From Sulfitobacter sp. JL08 (GTDB lineage Bacteria; Pseudomonadota; Alphaproteobacteria; Rhodobacterales; Rhodobacteraceae): a stretch of DNA of 64,000 nucleotides. Position numbers and translations under genes: made by a program. Of this stretch, positions 36,515-45,796 are shown one piece after another. Location of the stretch: the NCBI RefSeq assembly GCF_003352045.1, contig NZ_CP025815.1, forward strand, positions 2,542,001-2,606,000. Reading direction: 5' to 3'. Position 1 is the stretch's first letter; every line of letters begins with the position of its first letter. The notes beneath the pieces are model-generated. The model made no database searches and had not been told where the DNA came from. It saw only the letters and a list, made by a program, of their open reading frames with translations.

Positions 36515-37678
36515 ATGACGGATGCCCCTGTAACCCATATCGATCCCGTGGCCTTTGCTGCTGATCCCTACCCGGTTCTGGCAGAAATGCGGCGCAATGC
36601 ACCCGTCACCTACGTGCCCGAACTGCGCGCAACCCTGTTTACACGCCGCGATGATATCCACGTTCAGGAAAAACGGATCGATCTGTTTTCCAGCCATCAG
36701 CCCGACGGCCTGATGACCCGCCTGATGGGCACCAACCTGATGCGCAAGGACGGCAGCGATCACATGGTGGAACGGCGCGCCCTGTTTCCCGCGCTAAGCC
36801 CGAAAACAGTGCAGACCTATTGGCTGCCCCGGTTCAAAAATGCTGCAAATTCGATCCTGAATACTCTGAAACCAAAGGGATATTGCGATCTGGTCACTGA
36901 CTTTGCGATGCCGGTATCTGCCGAAGCGCTGAAAGCGATCACCGGTCTGACAGAAATGACCGCAAGCGAAATGGATGGAGTATCCCAAGCCATGATCGAC
37001 GGCTGTTCGAATTATGGCGGCGATCCGGATGTAGAACGGGCCTGCCATGTCGCAACCGCGTTGATCGATACGCATATTGACAGGATTCTGGCGCGCGCCC
37101 ACCCTGCCGGTGACAGATCGGCGCTGGCGGTGCAACGTGCTGCACACCTTCCGATGGACAGCCTGCGCGCCAATATCAAGCTGATCATTTCCGGCGGGCA
37201 CAACGAACCGCGCGATGCCATTGCGGGAACCATCGCCACCCTTCTGGCCCATCCAGACCAACTACAACGGATCACCACAGGCAAGGCGACCTATCAGGAT
37301 GCGTTTCTGGAATATGCACGCTGGATGTCACCCATTGGCATGTCGCCGCGCCGCGTAGCCCGTAACGACATTGTCAATAACATAAGCTTCACCAAGGACA
37401 GCACTGTTTTCTTTATGTTTTCATCTGCCGGTCGGGATGAAAGCCATTTTGAAAACCCCCACCTCTTCGACATCACCCGCGATACCCAGGCATCGATCCC
37501 TTTTGGCGCGGGGCCGCATTTTTGCGCCGGTGCTGCCGCCGCGCGCGCCCTGATCAGCCAGGTGGCCCTGCCGATGGCCTTTGCCGCGCTGCCTGATCTG
37601 CACCTGACTGGGCCGGTGCGCTATCACGGGTGGGCCTTTCGCGGCCCTGTATCAGTGCCGGTCGCGTGGTCTGCATGA
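36515..37678 (+). CDS. Cytochrome P450 with atypical I-helix
   Basis: A 387-residue soluble P450. The haem ligand Cys337 is in 'FGAGPHFCAGAAAAR' and the ExxR pair is Glu266-Arg269 ('EYAR'). The I-helix oxygen-activation motif, usually (A/G)Gx(D/E)T(T/S), reads 'GGHNEPRD' at 227-234, so the acid-alcohol pair is replaced by Asn-Glu, with Pro and Arg next. It lies 48 bp after the VWA gene, likely co-transcribed. No ferredoxin or reductase gene adjoins it. Substrate unknown. Confidence 0.92.
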   Translation: MTDAPVTHIDPVAFAADPYPVLAEMRRNAPVTYVPELRATLFTRRDDIHVQEKRIDLFSSHQPDGLMTRLMGTNLMRKDGSDHMVERRALFPALSPKTVQTYWLPRFKNAANSILNTLKPKGYCDLVTDFAMPVSAEALKAITGLTEMTASEMDGVSQAMIDGCSNYGGDPDVERACHVATALIDTHIDRILARAHPAGDRSALAVQRAAHLPMDSLRANIKLIISGGHNEPRDAIAGTIATLLAHPDQLQRITTGKATYQDAFLEYARWMSPIGMSPRRVARNDIVNNISFTKDSTVFFMFSSAGRDESHFENPHLFDITRDTQASIPFGAGPHFCAGAAAARALISQVALPMAFAALPDLHLTGPVRYHGWAFRGPVSVPVAWSA

Positions 37679-37715
37679 CCTTGCCGAAGGCCGCGCAACG
37701 CCCCATATCTATCCC

Positions 37716-38411
37716 ATGATCAAGGTGATGCCCATTCTGCTGGCCGTTTTGTATGGCCTTGCCGTGTACCGGTTTTCGGTCTGGCGGACGTCTGGCGAAC
37801 TGAACAGCAAATCCACTATCCTGGCCGATCCGCACCTGAATCCGCTGACCGATAAAATGGCGGCGGCGCTGGATCTGGACCGGATCAAGGTGTTCATCTA
37901 CGAAATTGATCCGGTCAACGGCCTTGCCGCACCGGACGGGCGGATTTTCATCACCCGTGGCTTTTACCGCAAATTCAAACAGGGCGAGGTGACCGGAGAA
38001 GAGCTTGCCTCGGTGATCGCGCATGAACTGGGGCACGTTGCCTTGGGCCATTCACGCCGCCGGATGATCGATTTTTCAGGGCAAAACGCATTGCGTACAG
38101 CTTTGGCGATGGTTCTGGGCCGCTTCCTGCCCGGTGTCGGCGTCTGGGTGGCCAATATCGTGGCCTCTACCCTCGCCGCGCGCCTGTCACGGTCCGACGA
38201 ATACGAAGCGGATGCCTATGCCGCAGCCTTGCTGACCAAGGCCGGTATCGGTGTCGGGCCGCAAAAAGAACTGTTTCGCAAACTGGAAACCCTGTCGGGT
38301 GCACGGGCGGGTGTGACCCCTGCGTGGCTGCTAAGCCATCCGAAAACCAAAGAACGGATTGCCGCACTTGAGGCGCTGGAACAGAAATGGGCGTCTCACC
38401 CGAACACGTGA
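37716..38411 (+). CDS. M48-family membrane metallopeptidase
   Basis: A 231-residue zinc protease with one N-terminal membrane segment ('VMPILLAVLYGLAVYRFSV'). The zinc motif 'HELGH' is at 103-107 and the third ligand is probably the Glu in 'SRSDEYEADAYA'. A further hydrophobic stretch lies at about 130-150 ('LGRFLPGVGVWVANIVASTL'). It resembles HtpX/BepA-type peptidases that clear misfolded membrane or envelope proteins, and starts 38 bp after the P450 gene. Role not determined. Confidence 0.9.
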   Translation: MIKVMPILLAVLYGLAVYRFSVWRTSGELNSKSTILADPHLNPLTDKMAAALDLDRIKVFIYEIDPVNGLAAPDGRIFITRGFYRKFKQGEVTGEELASVIAHELGHVALGHSRRRMIDFSGQNALRTALAMVLGRFLPGVGVWVANIVASTLAARLSRSDEYEADAYAAALLTKAGIGVGPQKELFRKLETLSGARAGVTPAWLLSHPKTKERIAALEALEQKWASHPNT

Positions 38412-38418
38412 TGCGGCC

Positions 38419-38961
38419 CTAGGTTTCCAATGCCTTGCCCAGACGCGGCAGGCGGGCCTTTTTCAATAACGTCCGCATTGTCCAGGTCTGTCCCGACATC
38501 GCATTGGCCTGCGCCAGCACATCATGCGCGACCTGACCCAATACATCGGAATGTTCCAACCACAGCTGATAAAGAAACCCGTCCGGTTCGATCCGGTCAA
38601 GCCCTTCCTCGGCCAATATGTTACGGGGAAAATCTTTTCTGTTCAGTGTCATAATGGCGTCTGCTGATCCTGATATTGCGGCCGCCAGAACATGCACATC
38701 ATGGCTGTCCGGCAAATAAAGCCGCGCTTCAAGCGAAGGTCGCCATTCCACCTCTGCATCGGGCCAAGCGGATTTCGTCAGGGCAATTTCACCTTGGGCC
38801 TGTGCAACGCCATCAGGGCCAAGTTTGGCAGCGGCGCGCACCCATTCTTCCAGAATGCGGGCGGACCATAGCGGCGTGAACAGACCCGCCCGCGCGACGC
38901 CCAGCACCATTTCCCGCAGCACGGTCGGATACAACACGCAGGTATCGATCAGAACCTTCAC
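38419..38961 (-). CDS. PIN-domain protein (RSP_2648 type)
   Basis: A 180-residue PIN-fold protein, a likely Mg2+-dependent ribonuclease. Conserved acidic residues are Asp6 ('VLIDTCVLYPTV'), Glu in 'ILEEWVRAA' and Asp residues in 'PDSHDVHVLAAAI' and 'TLNRKDFPR'. The GTG at 38961 overlaps the stop of the upstream RNA methyltransferase gene by 4 nt (GTGA), so they are coupled. There is no antitoxin gene nearby, so it is probably not part of a toxin-antitoxin pair but an RNA-processing factor conserved in Rhodobacterales. Confidence 0.85.
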   Translation of the reverse strand: MKVLIDTCVLYPTVLREMVLGVARAGLFTPLWSARILEEWVRAAAKLGPDGVAQAQGEIALTKSAWPDAEVEWRPSLEARLYLPDSHDVHVLAAAISGSADAIMTLNRKDFPRNILAEEGLDRIEPDGFLYQLWLEHSDVLGQVAHDVLAQANAMSGQTWTMRTLLKKARLPRLGKALET

Positions 38962-40175
38962 AGGCGGAAAAACAACGATTTCAGATAACCGCTTTCCGCC
39001 AGTGCGGGCATTTGCGGATGGTCCGGACCGGCAAATCCGGTATGGATCAGCGCACTGCGCCGCCCCGCACGGCCTATCCCGCGAATGGATGCCCCGCGAA
39101 ACGCCGCCAGATCGGCCGCATGCGAGCAGGAACACAGGCCCAGATACCCACCGGGCCGGACCAGCCCCGCGGCCAGCCGCGCCACCCGTTCATAGGCACG
39201 CAGCCCCGCCGCCAAGGCCGGTTTGGACGGCGCAAATGCCGGCGGATCACACACCACCAGATCAAAGCTGGTCCCCTGTTGTGCAAGTGCTTCAAGCACT
39301 TCGAATGCATCGCCCTGCGTGGTCTGGAACCGATTGGCCATGCCCATTTTTTCGGCCCCCATCTGCGCCAGTGCAAGGGCGGGCGCCGACCCGTCAACCG
39401 CCTGAGCGCGTGCGGCCCCGCCCGCCAACGCCGCCAGTGAAAAGCCACCAACATGCGAAAAAACATCCAGCACATCGCCATCGCGCGCCAGTCCCGCTGC
39501 AAACGCATGATTGGGGCGCTGATCGAAATACAGCCCGGTTTTTTGCCCGCCGGTCACATCCGCCATGTAGATTGCACCATTCATCGGCACGGGTACCGGT
39601 GCATCAGAGGCTGCCCCAATCACGACCTTGTTTTCGTCATCAAGCCCTTCCAGCGCGCGGGTGCGGCCCGAAGCGTTCTTCAGAACCGTCGTCACGCCCG
39701 TCACGTCGACAAGCGCCTGCGCAAGATCGCCCAGACACAGATCGGCCCATGCCGCGTTGGGCTGCACCACGGCCACATCGCCGAAACGGTCAATCACAAC
39801 ACCGGGCAGCCCATCGGCTTCGGCATGGATCAGGCGGTAAAACGGCTGTTCGTACAACCGCGTGCGCATCGACAACGCATGGCGCAGATGCTGCGCGAAC
39901 CAGACTTTATCGATCACGGCTGTGGTATCGGCATCCAGCATTCTGCAAAAGATTTTCGACGACGGATTAACGGCAACCAGCCCCATAGGCCGGCGCTCAC
40001 CATCCTCGAGAACAGCAAGTGTACCGGCGGCCAGCGCCTTGGTGCGCCGGTCCAGCACAACTTCGTTGGCATAGACCCACGGCATGCCGTGGCGGATCGC
40101 GCGGGCATTGGCTTTGGGCAACAACCGAACGACGGGCCGGTTTTCGGGGGCGGGATCTGGGGAAAGCGCTGTCAT
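38958..40175 (-). CDS. Class I SAM-dependent RNA methyltransferase (RlmI-like, with PUA domain)
   Basis: A 405-residue RNA methyltransferase. The N-terminal PUA domain ('HGMPWVYANEVV') is followed by a RlmI-type central part with 'FYRLIHAEADGLPGVVIDRF' and 'GLYFDQRPNH', then a Rossmann domain 'VLDVFSHVGGFSLAALAGGA' and the 'VCDPPAFAPSK' motif. E. coli RlmI makes m5C in 23S rRNA; specificity here is unknown. It matches the RSP_2647-type Rhodobacterales family in name and context. Translationally coupled to the PIN gene. Confidence 0.88.
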   Translation of the reverse strand: MTALSPDPAPENRPVVRLLPKANARAIRHGMPWVYANEVVLDRRTKALAAGTLAVLEDGERRPMGLVAVNPSSKIFCRMLDADTTAVIDKVWFAQHLRHALSMRTRLYEQPFYRLIHAEADGLPGVVIDRFGDVAVVQPNAAWADLCLGDLAQALVDVTGVTTVLKNASGRTRALEGLDDENKVVIGAASDAPVPVPMNGAIYMADVTGGQKTGLYFDQRPNHAFAAGLARDGDVLDVFSHVGGFSLAALAGGAARAQAVDGSAPALALAQMGAEKMGMANRFQTTQGDAFEVLEALAQQGTSFDLVVCDPPAFAPSKPALAAGLRAYERVARLAAGLVRPGGYLGLCSCSHAADLAAFRGASIRGIGRAGRRSALIHTGFAGPDHPQMPALAESGYLKSLFFRL

Positions 40176-40213
40176 GGCGCTGTCCTAGTCTGTCTGTGCG
40201 CTTTGTGAAAGCC

Positions 40214-40864
40214 CTAGGTGTTGTTGATCGTCTGAAGAACCCCCAGACGGGCATTGCTGTAACCGCCGGGAACGCTCAACTCCACAACAATTACGTTTGC
40301 CAAGTGGTTGGTAATACGAAATTTTTGTGTAAACCCTTGTGCATCCGCGGCAATCGCATCATCGCCGCCATATCCGGGAAGATCCGCCTGAACGATACGG
40401 GGTTCGCCCACGGCTTGCCCGGTTTGTGGATCAAGCAGCGTCACCTTGAAGGTAATCGAATGCACCCCGCCCACCGAATAGCGCGCTTTTTGCGTCAGGG
40501 CGTGAAAGCGTAATACTTCAATGTCGAGATCGTAAGTTGACGGACCGTCCAGCGTGGCCACACCGCGCCCGATACCGTCCTCGAATATCGCCTTAACCTG
40601 CGCCCGGCGATCACCGGGCGGGTCTTCGCGCCAAACGATGTCACCCGACGGGTAATATCTGTTTTCCTCGGACACAACCAAGGTATCGGGCACGCGAATG
40701 GTGACGTTCGAAATACTGAGGTCCGCATCGGGATTGGTGATCACGATGTCGGAATTGGCAGCTTGCGATATGGCATCGGCATCGGCTGAATTCTTGCGCG
40801 CAGACGCGCACGCGGACAGCGACAGCCCCAAAGCCAGGATTATGATTGCTCGTACAAATATCAT
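40214..40864 (-). CDS. Rhodobacterales lipoprotein (DUF6778-like)
   Basis: A 216-residue lipoprotein: signal 'MIFVRAIIILALGLSLSAC' with lipobox 'LSAC' and Cys19. The mature domain has the pattern 'RYYPSGDIVWREDPPGDRRA' then 'GPSTYDLDIEVLRFHALT' and 'VGGVHSITFKVTLLD', resembling a lipoprotein family I know as DUF6778 (from memory). It lies downstream of a 150-bp gap and faces the methyltransferase gene start at 40175. Ribosome site is AAAGG at a long spacing, so the start is moderately certain. Confidence 0.75.
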   Translation of the reverse strand: MIFVRAIIILALGLSLSACASARKNSADADAISQAANSDIVITNPDADLSISNVTIRVPDTLVVSEENRYYPSGDIVWREDPPGDRRAQVKAIFEDGIGRGVATLDGPSTYDLDIEVLRFHALTQKARYSVGGVHSITFKVTLLDPQTGQAVGEPRIVQADLPGYGGDDAIAADAQGFTQKFRITNHLANVIVVELSVPGGYSNARLGVLQTINNT

Positions 40865-41014
40865 CTTTACAGTTACCTTTCTGGCCCGGACTCCGGGAAA
40901 CTTGCATTGTTGTCCATAGTTACAAAATCTGGCCGATTTACGATGATTTCGCAGCATAAAGGCGACAATTAGGCGATAAACCGCGCGTTTTCACCTGTTT
41001 TTTTTGCGGGCCCG

Positions 41015-41284
41015 TCAATTGCGCGGGCGCGAGCGCCAACCGCCACGGCGCCGTGGTGCCTGCATCGCGTGCAACCCTTCTTTCATCACACCCGTCATCG
41101 GGTGCTCGGGCGCGGTGGTGCCGTATTGCCCGATCAATGCCCTCAGGGCCGCTGCCGTATCATTTTCCAGCGGAACACTCAGCGCCCAGTCCAGAAAGAT
41201 AGAACGGCATTCCCCGGCACTTATCCCGTCAATCCGGTAGGCCTCGAAAATCAGGCCCTTGGGGTCGTGTTCATCACCTTTCAT
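41015..41284 (-). CDS. Conserved hypothetical protein coupled to glnE
   Basis: An 89-residue cytoplasmic protein, with 'MKGDEHDPKGLIFEAYRIDG' at the N terminus, 'ECRSIFLDWALSVP' and a basic tail 'RRRGGWRSRPRN'. Its ATG overlaps the glnE stop by 1 nt (TGATG), so it is translated with glnE. Short proteins of this type follow glnE in many Rhodobacteraceae. No catalytic motif; the link to nitrogen regulation is by position only. Confidence 0.75.
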   Translation of the reverse strand: MKGDEHDPKGLIFEAYRIDGISAGECRSIFLDWALSVPLENDTAAALRALIGQYGTTAPEHPMTGVMKEGLHAMQAPRRRGGWRSRPRN

Positions 41285-44076
41285 CACTCGTCTTCCATTT
41301 CCGTCACGGCAAAATGCGCGTCTATCGCCTGTGCTGCTGCCTGCCAAGCCGACGCCAGATCGGCCGACAGCGCATCCAGATCGCTATGGCCGGTCTGTCG
41401 CGTCAGAAAGGCCGCGCCGCCCTGCCCGATCTGGTCGGAGTTCGGCAGCGTCTCGCTCAGCAGGCGGATCGACAATTGCGTGGTCCAGCTAAGCCGGTAG
41501 GCATGCAGCAATGCTGCCTTGCCTGCGTCATCCAGCCAGCCGATTGCGACAGCCCCGTCCAATCCCGATGCAACATCACGCGCCGGTCCGCCCTGTACCA
41601 GGGCGCCTGCTTGCGCCACAAGTTCGATATCCTGCATCCGGCCCGGTCCGATCTTGGTATCCCAAGGGCCATTCGGCGTTTTCGCAGCGGAAATTCTGGC
41701 CCGCATCCGGGCCACTTCGGCGCGCACGTCTTCGGGGTCGCGCAGTCTGGACAGGATATCGGTGCGAAACTGTTCAATCTCGGCACCAAGGTCCGGATCA
41801 CCGGCCACCACACGGGCACGCGTCAGCGCCAGATGTTCCCATGTCCATGCCTGATTTTCCTGATAGTCGCGAAAACTGGCCAACGATGTTGCCACCGGCC
41901 CCTGATTGCCCGACGGGCGCAGGCGCATATCAACTTCGTACAACCGCCCCTGAGACATGCGTGCCGTCAGGGCCGTGATGAACGCCTGCGTCAGACGCGC
42001 ATAATAGGGGCGCGCCGCCAACGGGCGGCGGCCATCGGACATTTCAACTCCATCGGCATCATAGATCACGATGACATCCAGGTCAGAGGACGAGGACAGC
42101 TGCCCTACCCCAAGCGAGCCCATTGCCAGAACCGACGCACCGCGCCCAGGCGGGGTGCCGTGTTTGGTCGAGAATTCGGCAACCACAACCGGCCACAGCC
42201 CGGCCAGAACTGCCTGCGCCAGATCGGCATAATGCTGCCCGGCAGTTACGGCATCCACCAGTCCACGCAGATGATGAACACCGATACGGAAATGCCATTC
42301 CTTGGCCCAGCGGCGGGTGGTGTCCAGTTTCGCCTCGTAATCGGGCTCACGTTCAAGAATAGTGTCCAGATCCGCCTTTAACGCGTCCAGTCCCGGCCAG
42401 TCTGCAAAGAAATCGCCACCGATGACGGCATCAAGCACCCCGGCATTGCGCGCCAGATGTGTAGCCAGCGCCGGCGATGTGCCGACAATATCGACCAGAA
42501 GATCGATCAGGACGGGGTTCGCCTCGAACAGCGAAAACAGCTGCACGCCGGCCGGCAATCCGGCCAGAAACCCGTCAAGCGCGCTCAGGGCTTCTTCGGG
42601 TTTGGCGGCGCGGGACAACCTTGACAGGATTTCGGGGCGCAGGCGTTTGAAAATCTGCACGGCACGATCAGAGCGGAACGCCGGATAGCTGTACCAGCGC
42701 GTCATAACGTCGGTTTCGAATTCCGGTTCGGGCTCGGGGGGCGGGGAAGCGCTGGCATCGGGCGCAAAAAACCCTTCGGTCAGCGCATGAACTTCTGTCA
42801 GACGTTCAAGAATATCCTTTTCAAGCGCCGCGCGGCTGGTGCCCATCATTGCGGCGATCCTGTCAAATCCGGCTTCGGAATTCGGCAGATCATGGGTTTG
42901 CGCATCATGCACCATCTGCAACCGGTGTTCGACCATACGATGCGCGCGGTAGTGATCGCTCAGCCGTGTCGCCACATCCTCGGGCACCCAGCCCTTGGCA
43001 GCCAGCACCCGCAATCCGTCAACCGTGCCGCGCACACGCAGATCGGTATCCCGCCCGCCGGCAATGATCTGGCGTGTCTGGGTAAAGAATTCGATCTCGC
43101 GGATGCCGCCGCGCCCCAGTTTCATGTTATGCCCCGGCAGGCTCATCGGGCCGCCCAGACCTTTGTGTTCGCGGATCCGCAGGCGCATGTCGTGGGCATC
43201 CTGAATCGCGGCGAAATCCAGATGACGGCGCCACACGAACGGGGTGAGATCGCCCAGAAACCTGTTGCCAGCCGCCAGATCGCCCGCTGCCGGACGTGCT
43301 TTGATATAAGCGGCGCGTTCCCATGTGCGCCCCAGACTTTCGTAGTAACGCATCGCCGCTTCCATCGCGATGCACACCGGGGTGACGGCAGGATCGGGGC
43401 GCAGACGCAGATCGGTCCGGAATACGTAGCCATCACCGGTCAGGTCATTCAACGCGGCACTCATCTGTCGGGTGGCGCGGATAAATGCGGTGCGGGCATC
43501 GTGAAAATCGTCCCGGTCAAACCTGCTTTCGTCAAACAGACAGATCAGATCAATATCCGAGGAATAGTTCAGTTCCCGTGCGCCCATCTTGCCCATGGCC
43601 AGAACGACCATACCGCCGGCGGTTTCGATATCATCCTCTGTCATTCCGGGAAGTTTCTTGCGGTTGATCTGGGCGGCAATGGCCGTTTTCAACGCCCGGT
43701 CACAGGCCAGATCTGCCAGATCGCTAAGCGTGGCAGTGACCTGCTCAAGGGGCCAAACGCCCCCCAGATCGGCCAGAGCCGTCAGCAAGGCGATACGTCG
43801 CTTGGCCTGTCGCAACCCTGTGTTCAGCGCATCCGGCGACAGGGCAGAACTCCGCGCAAATTCCGCCGTCACAGCGTCTTCCGGGGCGTCCAGTGCCTCG
43901 GGCAGCCAGGCGGCTTCCTTTTCGATCAGACCGCATAGATAGGGGCTGCATCCTGCCGCACCGCCCACCAGATCGGCCAGAACACCCGACAGTTCAGGCA
44001 AGGCGGCGCGCGCCTCATCTCCGCGATCCGGATCGTAGGCGACGGGCATGGACGTGATACGGTTCGAAAAACTCAT
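41284..44076 (-). CDS. glnE: Glutamine synthetase adenylyltransferase/deadenylase
   Basis: A 930-residue bifunctional enzyme adding and removing AMP on glutamine synthetase in response to PII. Two nucleotidyltransferase domains are visible: the N-terminal deadenylylating one with 'ELNYSSDIDLICLFDESR' (about 164-181) and the C-terminal adenylylating one with 'GQLSSSSDLDVIVIYDAD' (about 657-674), each followed by a helical regulatory part. Length is close to the 946 of E. coli. The start is divergent from the YbaK gene across 68 bp. Confidence 0.95.
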   Translation of the reverse strand: MSFSNRITSMPVAYDPDRGDEARAALPELSGVLADLVGGAAGCSPYLCGLIEKEAAWLPEALDAPEDAVTAEFARSSALSPDALNTGLRQAKRRIALLTALADLGGVWPLEQVTATLSDLADLACDRALKTAIAAQINRKKLPGMTEDDIETAGGMVVLAMGKMGARELNYSSDIDLICLFDESRFDRDDFHDARTAFIRATRQMSAALNDLTGDGYVFRTDLRLRPDPAVTPVCIAMEAAMRYYESLGRTWERAAYIKARPAAGDLAAGNRFLGDLTPFVWRRHLDFAAIQDAHDMRLRIREHKGLGGPMSLPGHNMKLGRGGIREIEFFTQTRQIIAGGRDTDLRVRGTVDGLRVLAAKGWVPEDVATRLSDHYRAHRMVEHRLQMVHDAQTHDLPNSEAGFDRIAAMMGTSRAALEKDILERLTEVHALTEGFFAPDASASPPPEPEPEFETDVMTRWYSYPAFRSDRAVQIFKRLRPEILSRLSRAAKPEEALSALDGFLAGLPAGVQLFSLFEANPVLIDLLVDIVGTSPALATHLARNAGVLDAVIGGDFFADWPGLDALKADLDTILEREPDYEAKLDTTRRWAKEWHFRIGVHHLRGLVDAVTAGQHYADLAQAVLAGLWPVVVAEFSTKHGTPPGRGASVLAMGSLGVGQLSSSSDLDVIVIYDADGVEMSDGRRPLAARPYYARLTQAFITALTARMSQGRLYEVDMRLRPSGNQGPVATSLASFRDYQENQAWTWEHLALTRARVVAGDPDLGAEIEQFRTDILSRLRDPEDVRAEVARMRARISAAKTPNGPWDTKIGPGRMQDIELVAQAGALVQGGPARDVASGLDGAVAIGWLDDAGKAALLHAYRLSWTTQLSIRLLSETLPNSDQIGQGGAAFLTRQTGHSDLDALSADLASAWQAAAQAIDAHFAVTEMEDE

Positions 44077-44144
44077 GGTTCAAGGAATGCGGCGCAGGTT
44101 ATATGCCGTCAATAGCAATTAAGACATGATCGAAAGGCGACATT

Positions 44145-44627
44145 GTGAGCAAAAGTCTGACCCGGGTGCGCGCCGCACTGGCCGCGGCGCAGCTGCGTGA
44201 AACGATCCGCGAAACCAGCGATGCCCGCACCGCGCAGGATGCCGCAGCGGCCATCGGGTGCGATGTGGACCAGATTGCAAAATCGATCATTTTCGCCCGT
44301 CAGGACGATGGGCAAGCCATTCTGTTCCTCACAGCCGGTGGCAATCAGGTCGATCTGGACGCCGCCGCACAGGTGGCAGGGGCACAACTGGGCAAGGCGG
44401 ATGCCAACGCGGTGCGCGCCCAGACCGGTTTTGCCATTGGCGGTGTGTCGCCGTTGGGGCATCTGACCCCGATCCGCTGTTTCATGGACCCGCGATTGAC
44501 CGAATTTACCGAAATCTGGGCAGCAGCAGCCACCCCGCGGCATGTTTTTACCGTCGCACCAGCCGATCTGATCCGCGCGACGAATGCACAGGTTGTTGAT
44601 TTCACGGCGGAAATCAAAAAAATGTAA
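44145..44627 (+). CDS. YbaK/EbsC-family prolyl-tRNA editing-like protein
   Basis: A 160-residue free-standing editing domain that removes mischarged amino acids (typically Cys-tRNA-Pro) or acts on other substrates. The conserved lysine in 'DQIAKSIIF' and 'GFAIGGVSPLGH' glycine loop are present. GTG start with AAAGGCG 6 nt upstream. It is monocistronic, followed by 133 non-coding bp. Exact editing substrate is not evident. Confidence 0.87.
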   Translation: MSKSLTRVRAALAAAQLRETIRETSDARTAQDAAAAIGCDVDQIAKSIIFARQDDGQAILFLTAGGNQVDLDAAAQVAGAQLGKADANAVRAQTGFAIGGVSPLGHLTPIRCFMDPRLTEFTEIWAAAATPRHVFTVAPADLIRATNAQVVDFTAEIKKM

Positions 44628-44760
44628 AAAAGATTCACATAGGGTCTTGCAAGGCCGACAGGGAATTCCAATCTATTAGATGTGAAGGGGATTTACATTC
44701 CTTCCAATTCTTGGACTTCCTTGCGGCGATAGTGCCGTACCCAACAACGGAGAACCCGAA

Positions 44761-45216
44761 ATGTCTACTGTTACACACCCAACCCAGATGACCGGCCCGC
44801 GTTTCGGCTGGTTGTCCAGAACCGAGGCGTGGCTGGACGACAAAGGCAAAGGTGCCTGGATCGCGGCCATGGCGCTGGGGTTCATCTTCTTCTGGCCCGT
44901 TGGTTTGGCCCTTCTCTTTTACATGATCTGGAGCAAACGCATGTTCAATTCTTCCTGTAGCCGCCGCACAAACGCAAAGGCATGGTCGCGCACCGCAAGA
45001 ACGGCAATGTCCACCACCGGCAACAGCGCCTTTGACGCCTACAAGGCCGACACATTGCGCCGCCTGGAAGAAGAGCAGATGAATTTCGAAAGCTTTCTGG
45101 AACGTCTGCGCGAAGCCAAGGACAAATCCGAGTTTGACCAGTTCATGGACGAACGCGCCCGCAAGGCGAAATCGGATGCCACCAATGCAGACGACGCATC
45201 TGACAAAACCATCTGA
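44761..45216 (+). CDS. DUF2852-domain membrane protein
   Basis: A 151-residue protein with one strong hydrophobic segment ('WIAAMALGFIFFWPVGLALL', about 33-52) and a following short 'FYMIWSKR' end, then a basic linker and a C-terminal helical region ('LRRLEEEQMNFESFLERLRE') suggesting a coiled coil. DUF2852 proteins are common in alphaproteobacteria and unstudied. The RDD-domain gene follows on the same strand 67 bp later. I see a TTCACAT/ATGTGAA inverted pair (44635-44641, 44680-44686) upstream, of unknown significance. Confidence 0.82.
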   Translation: MSTVTHPTQMTGPRFGWLSRTEAWLDDKGKGAWIAAMALGFIFFWPVGLALLFYMIWSKRMFNSSCSRRTNAKAWSRTARTAMSTTGNSAFDAYKADTLRRLEEEQMNFESFLERLREAKDKSEFDQFMDERARKAKSDATNADDASDKTI

Positions 45217-45283
45217 CCCTGATATAACCGGTGCGGCCCCCTTAAGCGGGGGCCGACCCGTTTCAACATATCACAGGCCCGAA

Positions 45284-45721
45284 ATGACCCATTTGCCCGA
45301 TCCCGTTTACCAGTCGGAATTCTATTCCAGCGTACCAGCCAAACGTCTGCTGGCATGGTGTTTCGATACCATTGTGATCCTGCTGATCTGCGTGATCATC
45401 GGCCTGCTGACGGTGACGCTGGCGTTCTGGGTTTTTCCGCTATTGGTTCTGACAGTCAGCTTCATTTATCGGCTTTTGACGATTTCAAACCGGTCCGCGA
45501 CATGGGGCATGCGCCTTATGAACATCGAATTCCGCCGAAATGACGGCATGAAATTCGACTTTGCCACGGCGTTTCTTCACACTCTGGGCTACATCTTTTC
45601 TGTAGGATTACCGCTGATCCAATTGGTTTCTGTCGTGCTTATGGCAACATCACAGCGCGGTCAGGGTCTGACCGACATGGTGCTTGGAACCACTGCCCTG
45701 AACCGGCGTGGGCCGGTTTAA
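45284..45721 (+). CDS. RDD-family membrane protein
   Basis: A 145-residue inner-membrane protein with three hydrophobic segments. 'KRLLAWCFDTIVILLICVII' contains the Arg and Asp residues for which the RDD family is named, and 'SATWGMRLMNIEFR' plus 'RGQGLTDMVLGTTAL' are conserved. The start 'MTHLPDPVY' follows a soluble, probably untranslated stretch; the frame is open 50 codons further up, overlapping DUF2852. Some RDD proteins are transporters of osmolytes or Na+; function here unknown. Confidence 0.85.
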   Translation: MTHLPDPVYQSEFYSSVPAKRLLAWCFDTIVILLICVIIGLLTVTLAFWVFPLLVLTVSFIYRLLTISNRSATWGMRLMNIEFRRNDGMKFDFATAFLHTLGYIFSVGLPLIQLVSVVLMATSQRGQGLTDMVLGTTALNRRGPV

Positions 45722-45796
45722 GAACCCTGTAATATCAACGCTTGGCCTGACGCAAATCCATTGTTATCATCCCGACATTCTGACGTCGGACCTGAA

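Noticed and set aside
38419-38961. PIN-domain gene as a toxin of a toxin-antitoxin pair
   Set aside because: No small antitoxin gene beside it; it is coupled to an RNA methyltransferase gene and is longer (180 residues) than typical VapC toxins.
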